From: Schlesneria sphaerica
GTDB taxonomy: Bacteria; Planctomycetota; Planctomycetia; Planctomycetales; Planctomycetaceae
NCBI RefSeq assembly: GCF_044336245.1
Contig: NZ_CP172346.1
Span: 3,100,001-3,164,000, forward strand
Reading direction: 5' to 3'
DNA length: 64,000 nt
Part shown: one piece after another, positions 1 to 8,898 of the stretch
Layout of the letters: each line of letters opens with the position of its first letter
Numbering within the stretch: position 1 is the stretch's first letter
Program-made: the position numbers and the translations under genes
The notes under the pieces: generated by a model
Databases searched by the model: none
What the model was told of the DNA's origin: nothing
What the model saw: only the letters and a program-made list of their open reading frames with translations

Positions 1-1
1 T

Positions 2-961
2 GCAGGCGAGGGAAGTCAGGATTTTGAACTTTTCATGAGCATGGTGGCTCGCTCGTCCACGGATGGCAACTGCGATCTCCCCGCCTTCAATCAGCTCGTG
101 CTGGCCAATCTCGACGCCGCGAAAGAGATGGAGCAGGAACCGCACATGGTATCCGCTCATCTCGCAGCGGAGTTCGGTTTCGAAGGCCCCAATCTCAACA
201 CCCTCACGGCCTGTGCCGCAGCCGCTCAAGCCATCGGGGAATCCGCCAAACTGATCGAAGATGGACTCCTCGATGCAGCACTGACGGGCGGCAGCAGCTC
301 CATGATTCATCCGTTCGGAGTCACTGGTTTTTGTCTGTTGACGACTCTGTCGACGCGTAACGATGACCCCACCAGGGCATCGCGACCCTTCGATCTGGAC
401 CGTAATGGTTTTGTCCTGGGAGAAGGGGCAGGGATCATCATTCTGGAAGAATACGAAGCGGCGCGACGGCGTGGGGCCCCGATCTACGCCGAGCTGACCG
501 GGTACGGTTCCACCGCCGATGCCTACCGCGTGACGGACATTCATCCCGAAGGGAGGGGAGCCGTCACCGCGATGAAGCTGGCTCTTCAGGAAGCCCGCTT
601 GAACCCCTCCGACGTCAGCTACCTCAATGCGCATGGAACCAGCACCAAGGCGAACGACGCACTGGAAACTCTGGCCATCCGCAAGGTCTTTGGAACTGCC
701 GCCGATCATCTTCCTGTCAGCAGCACCAAAAGCATGACAGGTCATCTGGTCGCAGCCGGCGGTGGGATCGAAGCCGTCTTCTCCGTCATGGCCATCGGCG
801 CCAACGTCATCCCGCCGACAATGAACTACGAGACCCCAGACCCTCAGTGTGATCTGGATTACGTCCCACTCACCGCGCGGGAACTGCCCGTTTCGCACGT
901 TCTCTCCAACAGCTTTGGCTTCGGCGGTCAGAACGTGTCGCTCCTGTTCTCGCAAATCTAG
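2..961 (+). CDS. beta-ketoacyl-ACP synthase (KAS I/II type), 5' end outside window
   Basis: Condensing enzyme of fatty-acid or polyketide-like chain elongation, joining malonyl-ACP to an acyl chain. The frame is open to the left edge, so the N-terminal third (about 90-100 residues) is missing. The catalytic Cys lies in TACAAAA (codon 212-214), the first active-site His in NAHGTST (632-634) and the second in the SSTKSMTGH motif (743-745). The C-terminal NSFGFGGQN loop is intact and the frame ends normally. All three catalytic residues are present, so this is an active-type KAS and not a chain-length factor. A second, divergent KAS follows after 85 bp on the same strand, so the two probably share a transcript. 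The substrate cannot be told from sequence; a dedicated lipid pathway rather than general FabF is possible. Confidence 0.93.
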   Translation, partial: AGEGSQDFELFMSMVARSSTDGNCDLPAFNQLVLANLDAAKEMEQEPHMVSAHLAAEFGFEGPNLNTLTACAAAAQAIGESAKLIEDGLLDAALTGGSSSMIHPFGVTGFCLLTTLSTRNDDPTRASRPFDLDRNGFVLGEGAGIIILEEYEAARRRGAPIYAELTGYGSTADAYRVTDIHPEGRGAVTAMKLALQEARLNPSDVSYLNAHGTSTKANDALETLAIRKVFGTAADHLPVSSTKSMTGHLVAAGGGIEAVFSVMAIGANVIPPTMNYETPDPQCDLDYVPLTARELPVSHVLSNSFGFGGQNVSLLFSQI

Positions 962-1046
962 GTGAATCCCCCGTAAGATTCTCCCCCCGAAGTTTCCTCG
1001 TGATCGCCATTCCGCGCGGTCCGTTAATACCTGACAAGGACGTCCC

Positions 1047-2294
1047 ATGGAAATGCGCCGCGCGGTCATCACTGGCCTCGGAACAGTGAACCCCTTAGCC
1101 AACAATATGCCCGACTTCTGGAAGGCGGTCTGCGACGGTCAGTCTGCGGTGGGCACGATCTCCCGATTCGATGCTTCTAACTACCGCACCCGGATCGCCG
1201 CCGAAGTCAAAAACTTCCAGCCGGACGAAATTCTCGGAGGCAAACAGGCAAAAAGGCTCGACCGTTATGCGCAATACGGACTGGTCGCCGCAATCGAAGC
1301 CCTGAAAGACGCGGGACTCGACCCGACAAGCGGCGACCCCCGGCGAGCCGCCGTCGTCGTCGGAACCGGCATCGGCGGGATGGAAGTCTTCGAGGAAGAG
1401 AGCATCAAGCTCCAGCACGTCGGCCCCGGACGCGTCAGCCCGTTCTTCGTTCCCCGCATCATGCCCAACGCGGCGGCCGCGGCGATTTCGATTCACTTCG
1501 GGGTCACCGGCCCCTGCTTCAGTGTCTCATCCGCGTGCGCATCGGCCGCTGACGCCATTTCCACCGCCCGTGACCTGATTCGCACCGGACGGAGTGACAT
1601 CGTGATCACTGGCGGAGCAGAGGCTCCCATCACACCGCTCGGCCTGGCTGGCTTCTGCGCTGCACGATCTCTCTCCGAACGAAACGATGCTCCCACCCAG
1701 GCCAGTCGCCCCTTCGATCGGGGACGCGACGGATTTGTGCTGGGTGAAGGGGCTGGAATCCTCGTCCTTGAAGATTATGAACACGCCCTCCACCGGGGCG
1801 CCCGGATCTACTGCGAAATCGTGGGGTGCGGACAGACCGCCGATGCCCATCACATGACGGCTCCCAATCCGTCGGGTGCCGGTGCAGCGGAGGCGATGCG
1901 CGCTGCCATGCAGGATGCCCACGTCATGCCCGAGCAAATTCCCTACATCAACGCACATGCCACCAGCACGGAACTCGGAGACGCCGCCGAAGCGACAGCG
2001 ATCCGGACCGCATTTGGCGAACGAGCGGCCGATCGACTTTCAATCAGCTGCACCAAAAGCCTGATCGGCCACCTCTGTGGCGCAAGTGGTAGTGTGGCCG
2101 CTGCCGTCATCGCGATGTCCATCCGCGACGGTGTCATTCACCCGACGCTGAACTTTGACGAACCATCCGAAGAATGGCTGAAAAAGACTGTCCATACATC
2201 CCCCGTCGATGAAAAAATTCGAATGGGTATGCTCAACAGTTTCGGTTTTGGCGGCCATAATTCGTCCATCATCCTGGCCGCCGTCGAGAACTGA
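1047..2294 (+). CDS. beta-ketoacyl-ACP synthase II-type (FabF-like)
   Basis: Complete 415-residue KAS, the usual FabF length. It should catalyse decarboxylative Claisen condensation of malonyl-ACP with acyl-thioester in the cytoplasm. The thiolase fold is full length: N-terminal VITGLGTVNP, catalytic Cys164 in SSACASA, His304 in NAHATST, Lys337 and His342 in TKSLIGH, and a C-terminal NSFGFGGHN loop. The ATG at 1047 is preceded by AAGGA (1036-1040) at 6-nt spacing; an in-frame ATG at 1053 is an alternative. The gene follows another KAS by 85 bp. The two differ clearly in sequence, which argues for separate substrates or a heterodimer over a recent duplication. I leave the symbol blank because the housekeeping fabF cannot be distinguished from a specialised paralogue here. 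Confidence 0.95.
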   Translation: MEMRRAVITGLGTVNPLANNMPDFWKAVCDGQSAVGTISRFDASNYRTRIAAEVKNFQPDEILGGKQAKRLDRYAQYGLVAAIEALKDAGLDPTSGDPRRAAVVVGTGIGGMEVFEEESIKLQHVGPGRVSPFFVPRIMPNAAAAAISIHFGVTGPCFSVSSACASAADAISTARDLIRTGRSDIVITGGAEAPITPLGLAGFCAARSLSERNDAPTQASRPFDRGRDGFVLGEGAGILVLEDYEHALHRGARIYCEIVGCGQTADAHHMTAPNPSGAGAAEAMRAAMQDAHVMPEQIPYINAHATSTELGDAAEATAIRTAFGERAADRLSISCTKSLIGHLCGASGSVAAAVIAMSIRDGVIHPTLNFDEPSEEWLKKTVHTSPVDEKIRMGMLNSFGFGGHNSSIILAAVEN

Positions 2295-2363
2295 AGTTCA
2301 CGCCGGCAGGATGAAAAGCTCCAGCAACATGGTCCGACAACTTGAACATCAGGGGAGATGCGA

Positions 2364-3221
2364 ATGAACTTGGCCACCAGACGAACCACTCTTCGAATCC
2401 AGCCGTTCAGCCTGCTGACGGTCACCCTTCTGATGATCCTTTTCGGAGGTGCCCCGGCACACGCCGAACACGATGGCAAAGTTCAGATTCTGCTGCTGGG
2501 CGACAGCACGACAGAAGGGATCATCCCCAAACAACATGTCCCGAAAGGACCTCACCTGGAAGACGTCATTCGGGAACTCCTGGCCGCTGAACAGGATTTG
2601 CCTCCGACCAATGTCATCAATCTGGGTTTGAGCGGCGAATACATCCGCCGACTGCTCGACTCGGGCCGCTACGACAAGGAAGCTGCAAAGCTCCCCGGTA
2701 TCGATTACGTGCTCATTCGCTACGGCTTGAATGACGTCGGCCGCCGTGAAAACTTCGACGAGAACTTTGCCAGGGATTATCACGAACTCATCGAGCGGCT
2801 GAAGACCGACCATCCGAAGGCCACCCTCATCGTGATGACAGTCATCCCCTACGGAAATGAAGCGTTGACGACGCGGATCAACCACCAGAACGTTGCAGTC
2901 GCCAAGGCCGAAGGGTTACTGCTTTTCGACATCTACCCGCGATACGCCGCGGAACTGGAGCGGGGGCCTGACATGCTCAACTACCGCCGTTTTCCCCTGG
3001 ATAAAATCCCGGAAAATCGACGCGAATTTGTGAAGCCCTTCGTCGTCCCTGGAAGTTCCCCAACCGTCGAAGTGCTCGACAACCGCCTGGATGCCCATTT
3101 TGGACATCTTCCCGGCTGGTTCGGCGATCGGCATCCGAATCTGGCAGGTTACCACGTCATCGGAGACGAAACAGCGAGGTTCCTGACTCCCCTGATCAGA
3201 AAGCAGTTCGTGAAGCCATGA
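2364..3221 (+). CDS. exported SGNH/GDSL-family hydrolase
   Basis: Predicted secreted esterase or lipase-like hydrolase of about 285 residues. A basic N-terminus and hydrophobic stretch (roughly residues 12-30) ending in APAHAEH form a signal peptide. SGNH blocks are visible: block I LLGDSTTEG with the nucleophile Ser near residue 48, block II NLGLSGE with Gly, block III RYGLNDV (the G-x-N-D block), and the C-terminal GDRHPN with the catalytic His. The Asp sits two positions before the His, where the classic block is DxxH, so the acid may be displaced. ATG 2364 is chosen because GGGGAG (2352-2357) lies 6 nt upstream; ATG 2358 would abut it. The gene lies 69 bp after the KAS pair on the same strand and could act on carbohydrate or lipid esters. 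The true substrate is unknown. Confidence 0.88.
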   Translation: MNLATRRTTLRIQPFSLLTVTLLMILFGGAPAHAEHDGKVQILLLGDSTTEGIIPKQHVPKGPHLEDVIRELLAAEQDLPPTNVINLGLSGEYIRRLLDSGRYDKEAAKLPGIDYVLIRYGLNDVGRRENFDENFARDYHELIERLKTDHPKATLIVMTVIPYGNEALTTRINHQNVAVAKAEGLLLFDIYPRYAAELERGPDMLNYRRFPLDKIPENRREFVKPFVVPGSSPTVEVLDNRLDAHFGHLPGWFGDRHPNLAGYHVIGDETARFLTPLIRKQFVKP

Positions 3222-3312
3222 ACCCTCAAGTGAGGTTGATCTCAGGCTAATTGATTTCCCAGTCTGCCTTCAGCGCATTACGACACTCGGCCCTCTTCAT
3301 TCGAGACGACAG

Positions 3313-3351
3313 ACACCCCAGTTCGCCGCTTGAGCGCGGCTGCCGGGGTGT
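3313..3351 (+). terminator. hairpin after the SGNH hydrolase gene, possible terminator
   Basis: ACACCCC at 3313-3319 pairs with GGGGTGT at 3345-3351, with an inner GCCGC/GCGGC pairing and only a short TTT after it. It sits in the 354-bp gap 3222-3575 between convergent genes; I see no gene elsewhere in that gap. The weak U tract makes intrinsic termination uncertain. Confidence 0.45.
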
Positions 3352-3575
3352 TTCAGCTCCGGAGCCGTCCCGACACGTGTCGACGTATCCTCGACGATGT
3401 GTGAAGGAGCAGACAAGCCCCCCCCATCACAGAAAGCGGCCGATACATTCCCCAGAAGCCACAACCGTCGGCCTGCAGTCTGAAGAAGAAGTACTCGCCT
3501 GGGCAACGGAGACCTGACCTGCATCGCACGGCAGAGAAGAGCGGAGCAGAGCAAACTGCGGCCCCCCGGTTTCCT

Positions 3576-4532
3576 CTACAAGCCTTCGTCCTGCGGCCCC
3601 CCACTCCGCACAAACTCATCCTTGGCGGTCAGCATCCGCAAGGTGAAAGCAAGCGAATTCAACCGCGTCTCTGTCGAATCAGCTCGCGACATGAAGACCA
3701 CCGGACAGGCCGCCCCGCACAGCACGCCGCCAAACTTGCAGTCCGCGGTGTACATCAACGCCTTCACCGTCAAATTTGCGGACAGTAGATTCGGGAACAG
3801 CATCCCGTCTGCAGCACCGACAACAGATCCACTGATCCGCTTCTTTTCCGCAGCGTCTGTCGCGTAGGCAAGATCGAACGAGAGCGGCCCCTGTACGATA
3901 CATCCCGGCAATTCGCCCGCCTGGTTTCGACGAGCCAGTTCCGCGGCATCCAGAGTATCGGGCATCGATTCCGTCACCTTTTCAGTGGCCGACATCACTC
4001 CGATCCGAGGCAGTTCACTGGATGCTCCATCGCTCAACGCCGTCGCCACGTCGACCATACTCCGCAGAATATCTGCTTTCTGCTCCAGCGTGGGCTGAAT
4101 GGTGATCCCGGTGTCCGACAACAGGAAACGCCGGGAATCCCTTGCTATTTCCATCAATACAACCTGACAGATGCAACGTTCCGTTCGCAGGCCATTCTCA
4201 CGAGAAAGCACCGCTTTCATGAGATCTGGCGTCGCAATCTGCCCCTTCATCAGCAGACTCGCCCGCCCCGCCTTCACTTCCGCGACTGCAGCCACAGCGG
4301 GTTGGTCACTGTCAATCAATTGAAACTCGGACAACTCAATATCAAGGTCGTGAGCCAGCGACTCAATCTCAGCAACCGAGCCTGTCAGGATCGGCTTCAC
4401 CCACCCGCGCCGCTGAGCGATCGATAACGCTTCCAGAACCGTTCGATCTGCCCCTCCCGCAGCCACGACGGGCAGGGGAGACGCCAACTGATCCGCTAAC
4501 TGGTAGAGAGAGCCAAAACTCAGCAGTGACAT
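3576..4532 (-). CDS. phosphate acetyl/butyryltransferase family enzyme
   Basis: 318-residue member of the PTA/PTB family, which exchanges CoA and phosphate on short acyl groups and links acyl-CoA to acyl-phosphate and ATP formation. Recognisable family segments are the N-terminal VVAAGGADRTVLEAL, LLMKGQIATPDLMKAVL, FLLSDTGITIQPT, and the C-terminal PLSFDLAY and GAADGMLFPNL stretches. The length matches Ptb-type enzymes and is shorter than multidomain Pta. There is no neighbouring acyl kinase in the window. It is transcribed towards the KAS-SGNH genes. The preceding rplQ transcript ends at an intrinsic terminator 39 bp upstream of its start, so it probably has its own promoter. Substrate preference (acetyl or butyryl) cannot be read from the sequence. 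Confidence 0.85.
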   Translation of the reverse strand: MSLLSFGSLYQLADQLASPLPVVAAGGADRTVLEALSIAQRRGWVKPILTGSVAEIESLAHDLDIELSEFQLIDSDQPAVAAVAEVKAGRASLLMKGQIATPDLMKAVLSRENGLRTERCICQVVLMEIARDSRRFLLSDTGITIQPTLEQKADILRSMVDVATALSDGASSELPRIGVMSATEKVTESMPDTLDAAELARRNQAGELPGCIVQGPLSFDLAYATDAAEKKRISGSVVGAADGMLFPNLLSANLTVKALMYTADCKFGGVLCGAACPVVFMSRADSTETRLNSLAFTLRMLTAKDEFVRSGGPQDEGL

Positions 4533-4570
4533 CGGGACCTCACAAACAACAGCAATCCAAGACCATAAAA

Positions 4571-4608
4571 CAAAAAAGCCTTCCTCAGCAATACTGCTGA
4601 AGAAGGCT
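4571..4608 (-). terminator. intrinsic terminator of the ribosomal protein super-cluster
   Basis: On the minus strand AGCCTTC and GAAGGCT (4602-4608 and 4577-4583) plus an inner CAGCA stem and 4-nt loop form a strong hairpin followed by TTTTTTG (4571-4577). It lies 37 bp beyond the rplQ stop and closes the alpha operon. Confidence 0.93.
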
Positions 4609-4645
4609 ATCTATTTCACGCGCCCACAACGCCTGACCCGATCGA

Positions 4646-5218
4646 TCAAGTCGTTGCGATCGAACGGGCAGCTCCGCCACGTCGAACGCTCTTGCGATCA
4701 TTCTGACCGACGAACTCGATCAAAGCCTTTCGCCCGGCATCACCGAGACGAAACTCAGCCAGTCGCACAACGCGAGTGTAACCACCCTGACGTTCACGGA
4801 ACCGGGGAGCGATTTCACTAAACAGGATCGCCACAGCTTCTTTGCTACGCAGAGCAGCAAATGCTCGGCGACGCAGTGATACGGCGGGAGCGATCGCGGC
4901 ATTCCACTTCTGCCAACGATCAGACTTTCGCCACTCTTCCCATTCAGCACTGCCTCGAGCAGCCGAAGTCGCGAACTGAGCAGCAGCATCCTGGTGGGCA
5001 AGAGCCTTCTTGCCCATCGTGATCAGCTTCTCGACCACGGGACGCAGTTCTTTGGCCTTCTCGACGGTTGTGATAATACGTCCAGGCACCTTAGGAGCAT
5101 TGCCGCTGGCAGCGTCCGGCTTGCTGGAACAAATCAGACTGGTCGCCATGTTGCGGAACATCGAGTTTCGGTGACTCTGATTCCGGCCCAGTTTTCGTCC
5201 GCTTTTTCGATGTCGCAT
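4646..5218 (-). CDS. rplQ: 50S ribosomal protein L17, enlarged
   Basis: Large-subunit protein at the polypeptide exit region. The N-terminus MRHRKSGRKLGRN, the KAKELRPVVEKLI block and the ERQGGYTRV motif are typical of L17. At 190 residues it is about 70 longer than the usual 116-130. One insert of roughly 15 residues follows the first helix (around SSKPDAASGNAP) and a second of about 35 residues, rich in Trp, Glu and Arg (around AEWEEWRKSDRWQKW), interrupts the middle. It is the last gene of the super-cluster, 140 bp after rpoA, and is followed directly by an intrinsic terminator. The reading frame is continuous, so the extra segments are coded and not a frameshift product. Confidence 0.97.
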   Translation of the reverse strand: MRHRKSGRKLGRNQSHRNSMFRNMATSLICSSKPDAASGNAPKVPGRIITTVEKAKELRPVVEKLITMGKKALAHQDAAAQFATSAARGSAEWEEWRKSDRWQKWNAAIAPAVSLRRRAFAALRSKEAVAILFSEIAPRFRERQGGYTRVVRLAEFRLGDAGRKALIEFVGQNDRKSVRRGGAARSIATT

Positions 5219-5358
5219 GATCTGTTCAAAACCATATCAAGTATGTTGCGAGCGGCCCAGACGTCGAAACGGACTGAACCGGAAAGCTGTACTTTACCCG
5301 ACTGACAACCTGAACGCGAGCAACGCGCATCAGGGGCCAATCACTCCAAAAATCTCTT

Positions 5359-6378
5359 CTAGCGATCGCGCTGCTGCATCGATTGCGGCAATCGCATCCC
5401 CAGACGCAAGTTGATCGACGTCAACCGCTCACGAACTTCCTGCAATGTCGTGTCACCGAAGTTGCGGACCTGCAGCAACTGGTCTTCCGTCCTTGTCACC
5501 AAGTCGCGAACGGTATTGATCCCTTCGGACTCGAGACAGTTCGTCGCCCGCACCGACAAATTCAGTTCAGCCAAACTACGTGACAACCGTTCTTCCAACT
5601 CCAGATCAACCGGAGCGTATCCCGTCGACTCATGCATATTACGCAGGCCGCTGTCGGGGAACGTTTCGGGACCAGGCTCACGATAAGTGATGATCGGATT
5701 GAGATGCTTACGCAGAATCTTGGCAGACTCAACCAAAGCCATCTCAGGTGTGACGGTCCCGTTAGTCCAGATCTCAAGAATCAATCGGTCATAGTTCGTC
5801 CGCTGCCCAACGCGCGTCTCTTCGATCTTGTAACGAACACGCGTGATCGGCGAGAAAATGGCGTCGATGGGGATCACCCCAACTTCATTCTGATGCTCGG
5901 GCTGTTCCGAGACCGGGGAATAACCGCGACCATTCTCAACCTGAATCTCGATGTTCAGCGAGACGTCGTCAGTCATCGTCGCGATGACCAAATCCTTGTT
6001 GTAGACTTCAACCTGGTCATCAACAATGATATCCGCAGCGGTCACCACGCCACGTTCATGACGCTCAATACGCAACGTCTTTGGAACCAAAGCGTGATTC
6101 TTAACAACAACCGACTTCAAATTCAGACAGATGTCCGTGACGTCTTCAACGATACCGGGGATGGTGGTGAATTCGTGCTGGACACCCTGAATCTTGATCC
6201 GTGTGACCGAACTACCTTCCAGGCTCGACAGCAAAATCCGTCGCAAACTGTTTCCGATCGTCGCACCAAAGCCACGCTCGAATGGCTCGATCACAAATTT
6301 GCCGTACGTGCTCGTCAGGGTCTCTTTCTCGGTGACGACCCGATTCGGCAATTCAAGGCCGCGCCAGCGAATTCTCAT
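5359..6378 (-). CDS. rpoA: DNA-directed RNA polymerase alpha subunit
   Basis: 339-residue alpha subunit; the N-terminal domain (about 1-235) dimerises and assembles beta and beta', and the C-terminal domain contacts upstream promoter DNA and activators. Seen are PFERGFGATIGNSLRR near the N-terminus (classic alpha motif) and a C-terminal helix-hairpin-helix region with NCLESEGI and VRNFGDTTL. The interdomain linker is present, and the tail ends in MQQRDR. It lies between rpsK (57 bp upstream) and rplQ, the alpha-operon order, but rpsD is not between rpsK and rpoA as it is in many bacteria. Confidence 0.98.
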   Translation of the reverse strand: MRIRWRGLELPNRVVTEKETLTSTYGKFVIEPFERGFGATIGNSLRRILLSSLEGSSVTRIKIQGVQHEFTTIPGIVEDVTDICLNLKSVVVKNHALVPKTLRIERHERGVVTAADIIVDDQVEVYNKDLVIATMTDDVSLNIEIQVENGRGYSPVSEQPEHQNEVGVIPIDAIFSPITRVRYKIEETRVGQRTNYDRLILEIWTNGTVTPEMALVESAKILRKHLNPIITYREPGPETFPDSGLRNMHESTGYAPVDLELEERLSRSLAELNLSVRATNCLESEGINTVRDLVTRTEDQLLQVRNFGDTTLQEVRERLTSINLRLGMRLPQSMQQRDR

Positions 6379-6435
6379 TGAATAATCACCTACAAACGTC
6401 GAAAATCGTACCCACGAACGCCCGAACCAAAGGTA

Positions 6436-6816
6436 TCAGACGCGTCGCTTCTTCCGTGGCCGACACCCATTATGCGGGATTGGCGTAATATCCTCAATCG
6501 AGCGAACCACGACACCCGAGGTCTGAAGACCGGTAATCGCGCTCTCACGACCGGAGCCAGGACCTTTGACCTGGACTTCCATTTCCTTCATACCGAACTT
6601 CGCGGCCCGTTCCGAACAGGTCTCGGCAGCTCGCTGTGCAGCGAACGGGGTGCTCTTACGGCTCCCCTTGAAACCAACGGTCCCGGCCGAAGCCCAGCAC
6701 AGCACGTCACCGTTTACGTCGGTGATGGTCACGATCGTGTTGTTGAATGTCGCCTGAATGTGCGCAATACCACGGGTGATATTTCGTCGCACCTTGCGTT
6801 TTTTAACTTTTGCCAT
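6436..6816 (-). CDS. rpsK: 30S ribosomal protein S11
   Basis: Platform protein of the small subunit, 126 residues, of normal length. Key stretches are NITRGIAHIQATFNNTIVTITD, ASAGTVGFKGSRKSTPFAAQ and the C-terminal PHNGCRPRKKRRV. The Asn-Gly near the C-terminus is the site known to be converted to isoaspartate in bacterial S11. The gene is downstream of rpsM with a 140-bp spacer and upstream of rpoA. Confidence 0.98.
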   Translation of the reverse strand: MAKVKKRKVRRNITRGIAHIQATFNNTIVTITDVNGDVLCWASAGTVGFKGSRKSTPFAAQRAAETCSERAAKFGMKEMEVQVKGPGSGRESAITGLQTSGVVVRSIEDITPIPHNGCRPRKKRRV

Positions 6817-6956
6817 AACGAAACCTGTAGTCCAAATTCAACAACCCGGAGACACACTTGTGCAGGGCAGATTACTGTGCAGATGGCAATTACGCCACCC
6901 AATGGAACAAATACGCCTGACTGGCCGAACGAGACATCGACTGAATCGAATTTCGA

Positions 6957-7343
6957 TCAGTGCTTCATGTCCTTGACGCCCTTCTTACCGGCAACCGTCT
7001 TCTTAACGCCCTTACGCGTACGGGCGTTAGTGCGTGTACGCTGACCGCGAACGGGCAGGTTGCGGCGATGACGAAGCCCGCGATAGCTCTGAATATCTCG
7101 GAGACGAGCGATGTTCTGCTGAATCGTACGACGGAGCTGACCTTCAACGAGGTAGTCCTTGTCGAGCAATCCAGTGATCCGGGACACGGTCTCGTCGGTC
7201 AACGCCGACGCCTTCAGGAAGGGATCAATCCCTAACCGGAAGCAGATCTCAGCCGCGACCCAATCACCGATGCCGTAGATGTACTGCAACGCCACCACGA
7301 CATGCTTGTCGTTCGGCAAATCCACACCCTGAATACGCGGCAT
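6957..7343 (-). CDS. rpsM: 30S ribosomal protein S13
   Basis: Head protein of the small subunit that contacts S19, the P-site tRNA region and the central inter-subunit bridge; 128 residues. Visible are MPRIQGVDLPNDKHVVVALQYIYGIG, DIQSYRGLRHRRNLPVRGQRT and the basic tail TNARTRKG. It begins the alpha operon, 57 bp after rpmJ. No infA precedes it. Start ATG 7343 gives the canonical N-terminus. Confidence 0.98.
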   Translation of the reverse strand: MPRIQGVDLPNDKHVVVALQYIYGIGDWVAAEICFRLGIDPFLKASALTDETVSRITGLLDKDYLVEGQLRRTIQQNIARLRDIQSYRGLRHRRNLPVRGQRTRTNARTRKGVKKTVAGKKGVKDMKH

Positions 7344-7400
7344 AACTCATCACCCAATCGAAAAACTTTTTATTGACTACCCAACGCCCAACGAGTCTTG

Positions 7401-7517
7401 TTAACCCTGTCGCTGCTTATGGCGTGGGTTGGTTGAGCAAATGATATATACGCGACCTTTGCGGCGGACAACCTTACAGCCTTCGCAAATCAACTTTACG
7501 CTAGCACGAACCTTCAT
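7401..7517 (-). CDS. rpmJ: 50S ribosomal protein L36, zinc-binding form
   Basis: A 38-residue protein beginning MKVRASVKLICEGC and ending NPRHKQRQG. It carries the Cys-x-x-Cys pair, a third Cys and the C-terminal His of the zinc-ribbon form of L36. It starts 5 bp after the secY stop codon, so it is translationally close to secY, and precedes rpsM. Its position directly behind secY, with no adk, map or infA between, is a shortened spc-alpha junction. Confidence 0.96.
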   Translation of the reverse strand: MKVRASVKLICEGCKVVRRKGRVYIICSTNPRHKQRQG

Positions 7518-7522
7518 CGTCT

Positions 7523-8890
7523 CTACTCCTGCACGTCAAGCAACCCGGGTTGTTGGCGGGCCACGAGGTAGCTGTCTATCTTGTGAATCAAATCGATCGC
7601 CACAGAAACGCAAATCAACAAGCCAGTTCCGCCGTAGAAACTCGAAACCGTGGCATCGAGATTCAGCAGTCCGGAAATCACCGTTGGAATGACCGCCACC
7701 AGGGACAGGAATGCCGCCCCGACGTAGGTCACTCGGGTCATCACTCGCTCCAGATACGCCGCCGTGCGATCACCAGGACGGTAACCTGGGATGAAGCTCC
7801 CGTAATCTTTCAGATTCGACGCCATTTCCGTGGGATTGAAAGTAATCGCCGTCCAGAAATAGCAGAAAAAGAAAATTAGAGCGATGTAGCAGACATTGTA
7901 GAGGAAACCACCGTGATTCGAGAAAGCACTCTCCAATTTCGTGAACAGCGCCCCCAAACCCATAAAATCGATATTCAACGCAGCGAGCTGCTTAAACGCA
8001 AGCCAAGGGAACATGAGCAGGCTCGATGCGAAGATGATTGGCATCACCCCTGATTGGTTAAGCCGCAATGGCAGATGATCGACGCGGCCGCCGTAGACCT
8101 TATTCCCACGTACATGCTTCGCGCTTTGGACAGGAATCTTGCGGGTCGCCTGCGTGATCAGCACAACCCACCAGACGACACCGAAGAAGACGACCACGAG
8201 AAGAATCAAGCGGTCAATCCCGGCCGAGCTCCCCAACCCGATTCCACTTTTGAATGCGGGTGCAATCAAACTTCCCAGTGCTGTCGGAAGGCGGGAGAGA
8301 ATGCCAGCCATGATCAGCAAGCTTACGCCGTTTCCAACGCCATACTCGTCAATTTGTTCCCCGATCCACATCAGCAACACGCTGCCGGCCGTCATCGTCA
8401 CCGTGCAGATAATCCGCATGTAGAAATTGTCAAACTCAGGCAGAATGATTCTTTCACTGCCGCCAGATCCACCGGAAAGCACAACAATCCAGAAATAACT
8501 CTGGATGAAGCAGATCACCACCGTCGCATATCGCGTCCACTCGTTGATCTTCTTCCGACCCGCCTCGCCCTCTTTCTGCAGCTTTTCGAGAGGCGGATAA
8601 ACCGTCCCAAGCAACTGAAAGATAATCGATGCCGAAATATACGGCATGATCCCGAGGCCGAAAATCGTAAGATTACCGATGTTCGACGCTGAGAACAGCG
8701 ACAACATGCTCATCATCTGACCAACGCCACTGCCACCCTGGCGCGACAGGCTTTCTGCCAGCGCTTCCTGGTTGACGAATGGCAGAGGCATCGAGAACCC
8801 GAGCCGGTAGACCGCCAGTAGAACCAGCGTCAACAGCAGCCGATTTCGAAGCTCGGGAATCGAAAAAACGTTGCGGAGGTGCTTAAACAT
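7523..8890 (-). CDS. secY: preprotein translocase subunit SecY
   Basis: 455-residue channel subunit of the Sec translocon in the inner membrane, with about ten hydrophobic segments. Typical stretches are the N-terminal FSIPELRNRLLLTL, a plug/TM2 region GNLTIFGLGIMPYISASIIFQLL, and late FNPTEMASNLKDYGSFIPGYRPG, which is the cytosolic loop that meets SecA and the ribosome. The gene lies 8 bp after rplO in the standard spc-operon position. SecE is encoded further upstream in the same super-cluster, at 34174-34608. Confidence 0.98.
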   Translation of the reverse strand: MFKHLRNVFSIPELRNRLLLTLVLLAVYRLGFSMPLPFVNQEALAESLSRQGGSGVGQMMSMLSLFSASNIGNLTIFGLGIMPYISASIIFQLLGTVYPPLEKLQKEGEAGRKKINEWTRYATVVICFIQSYFWIVVLSGGSGGSERIILPEFDNFYMRIICTVTMTAGSVLLMWIGEQIDEYGVGNGVSLLIMAGILSRLPTALGSLIAPAFKSGIGLGSSAGIDRLILLVVVFFGVVWWVVLITQATRKIPVQSAKHVRGNKVYGGRVDHLPLRLNQSGVMPIIFASSLLMFPWLAFKQLAALNIDFMGLGALFTKLESAFSNHGGFLYNVCYIALIFFFCYFWTAITFNPTEMASNLKDYGSFIPGYRPGDRTAAYLERVMTRVTYVGAAFLSLVAVIPTVISGLLNLDATVSSFYGGTGLLICVSVAIDLIHKIDSYLVARQQPGLLDVQE

Positions 8891-8898
8891 GAACTTGT

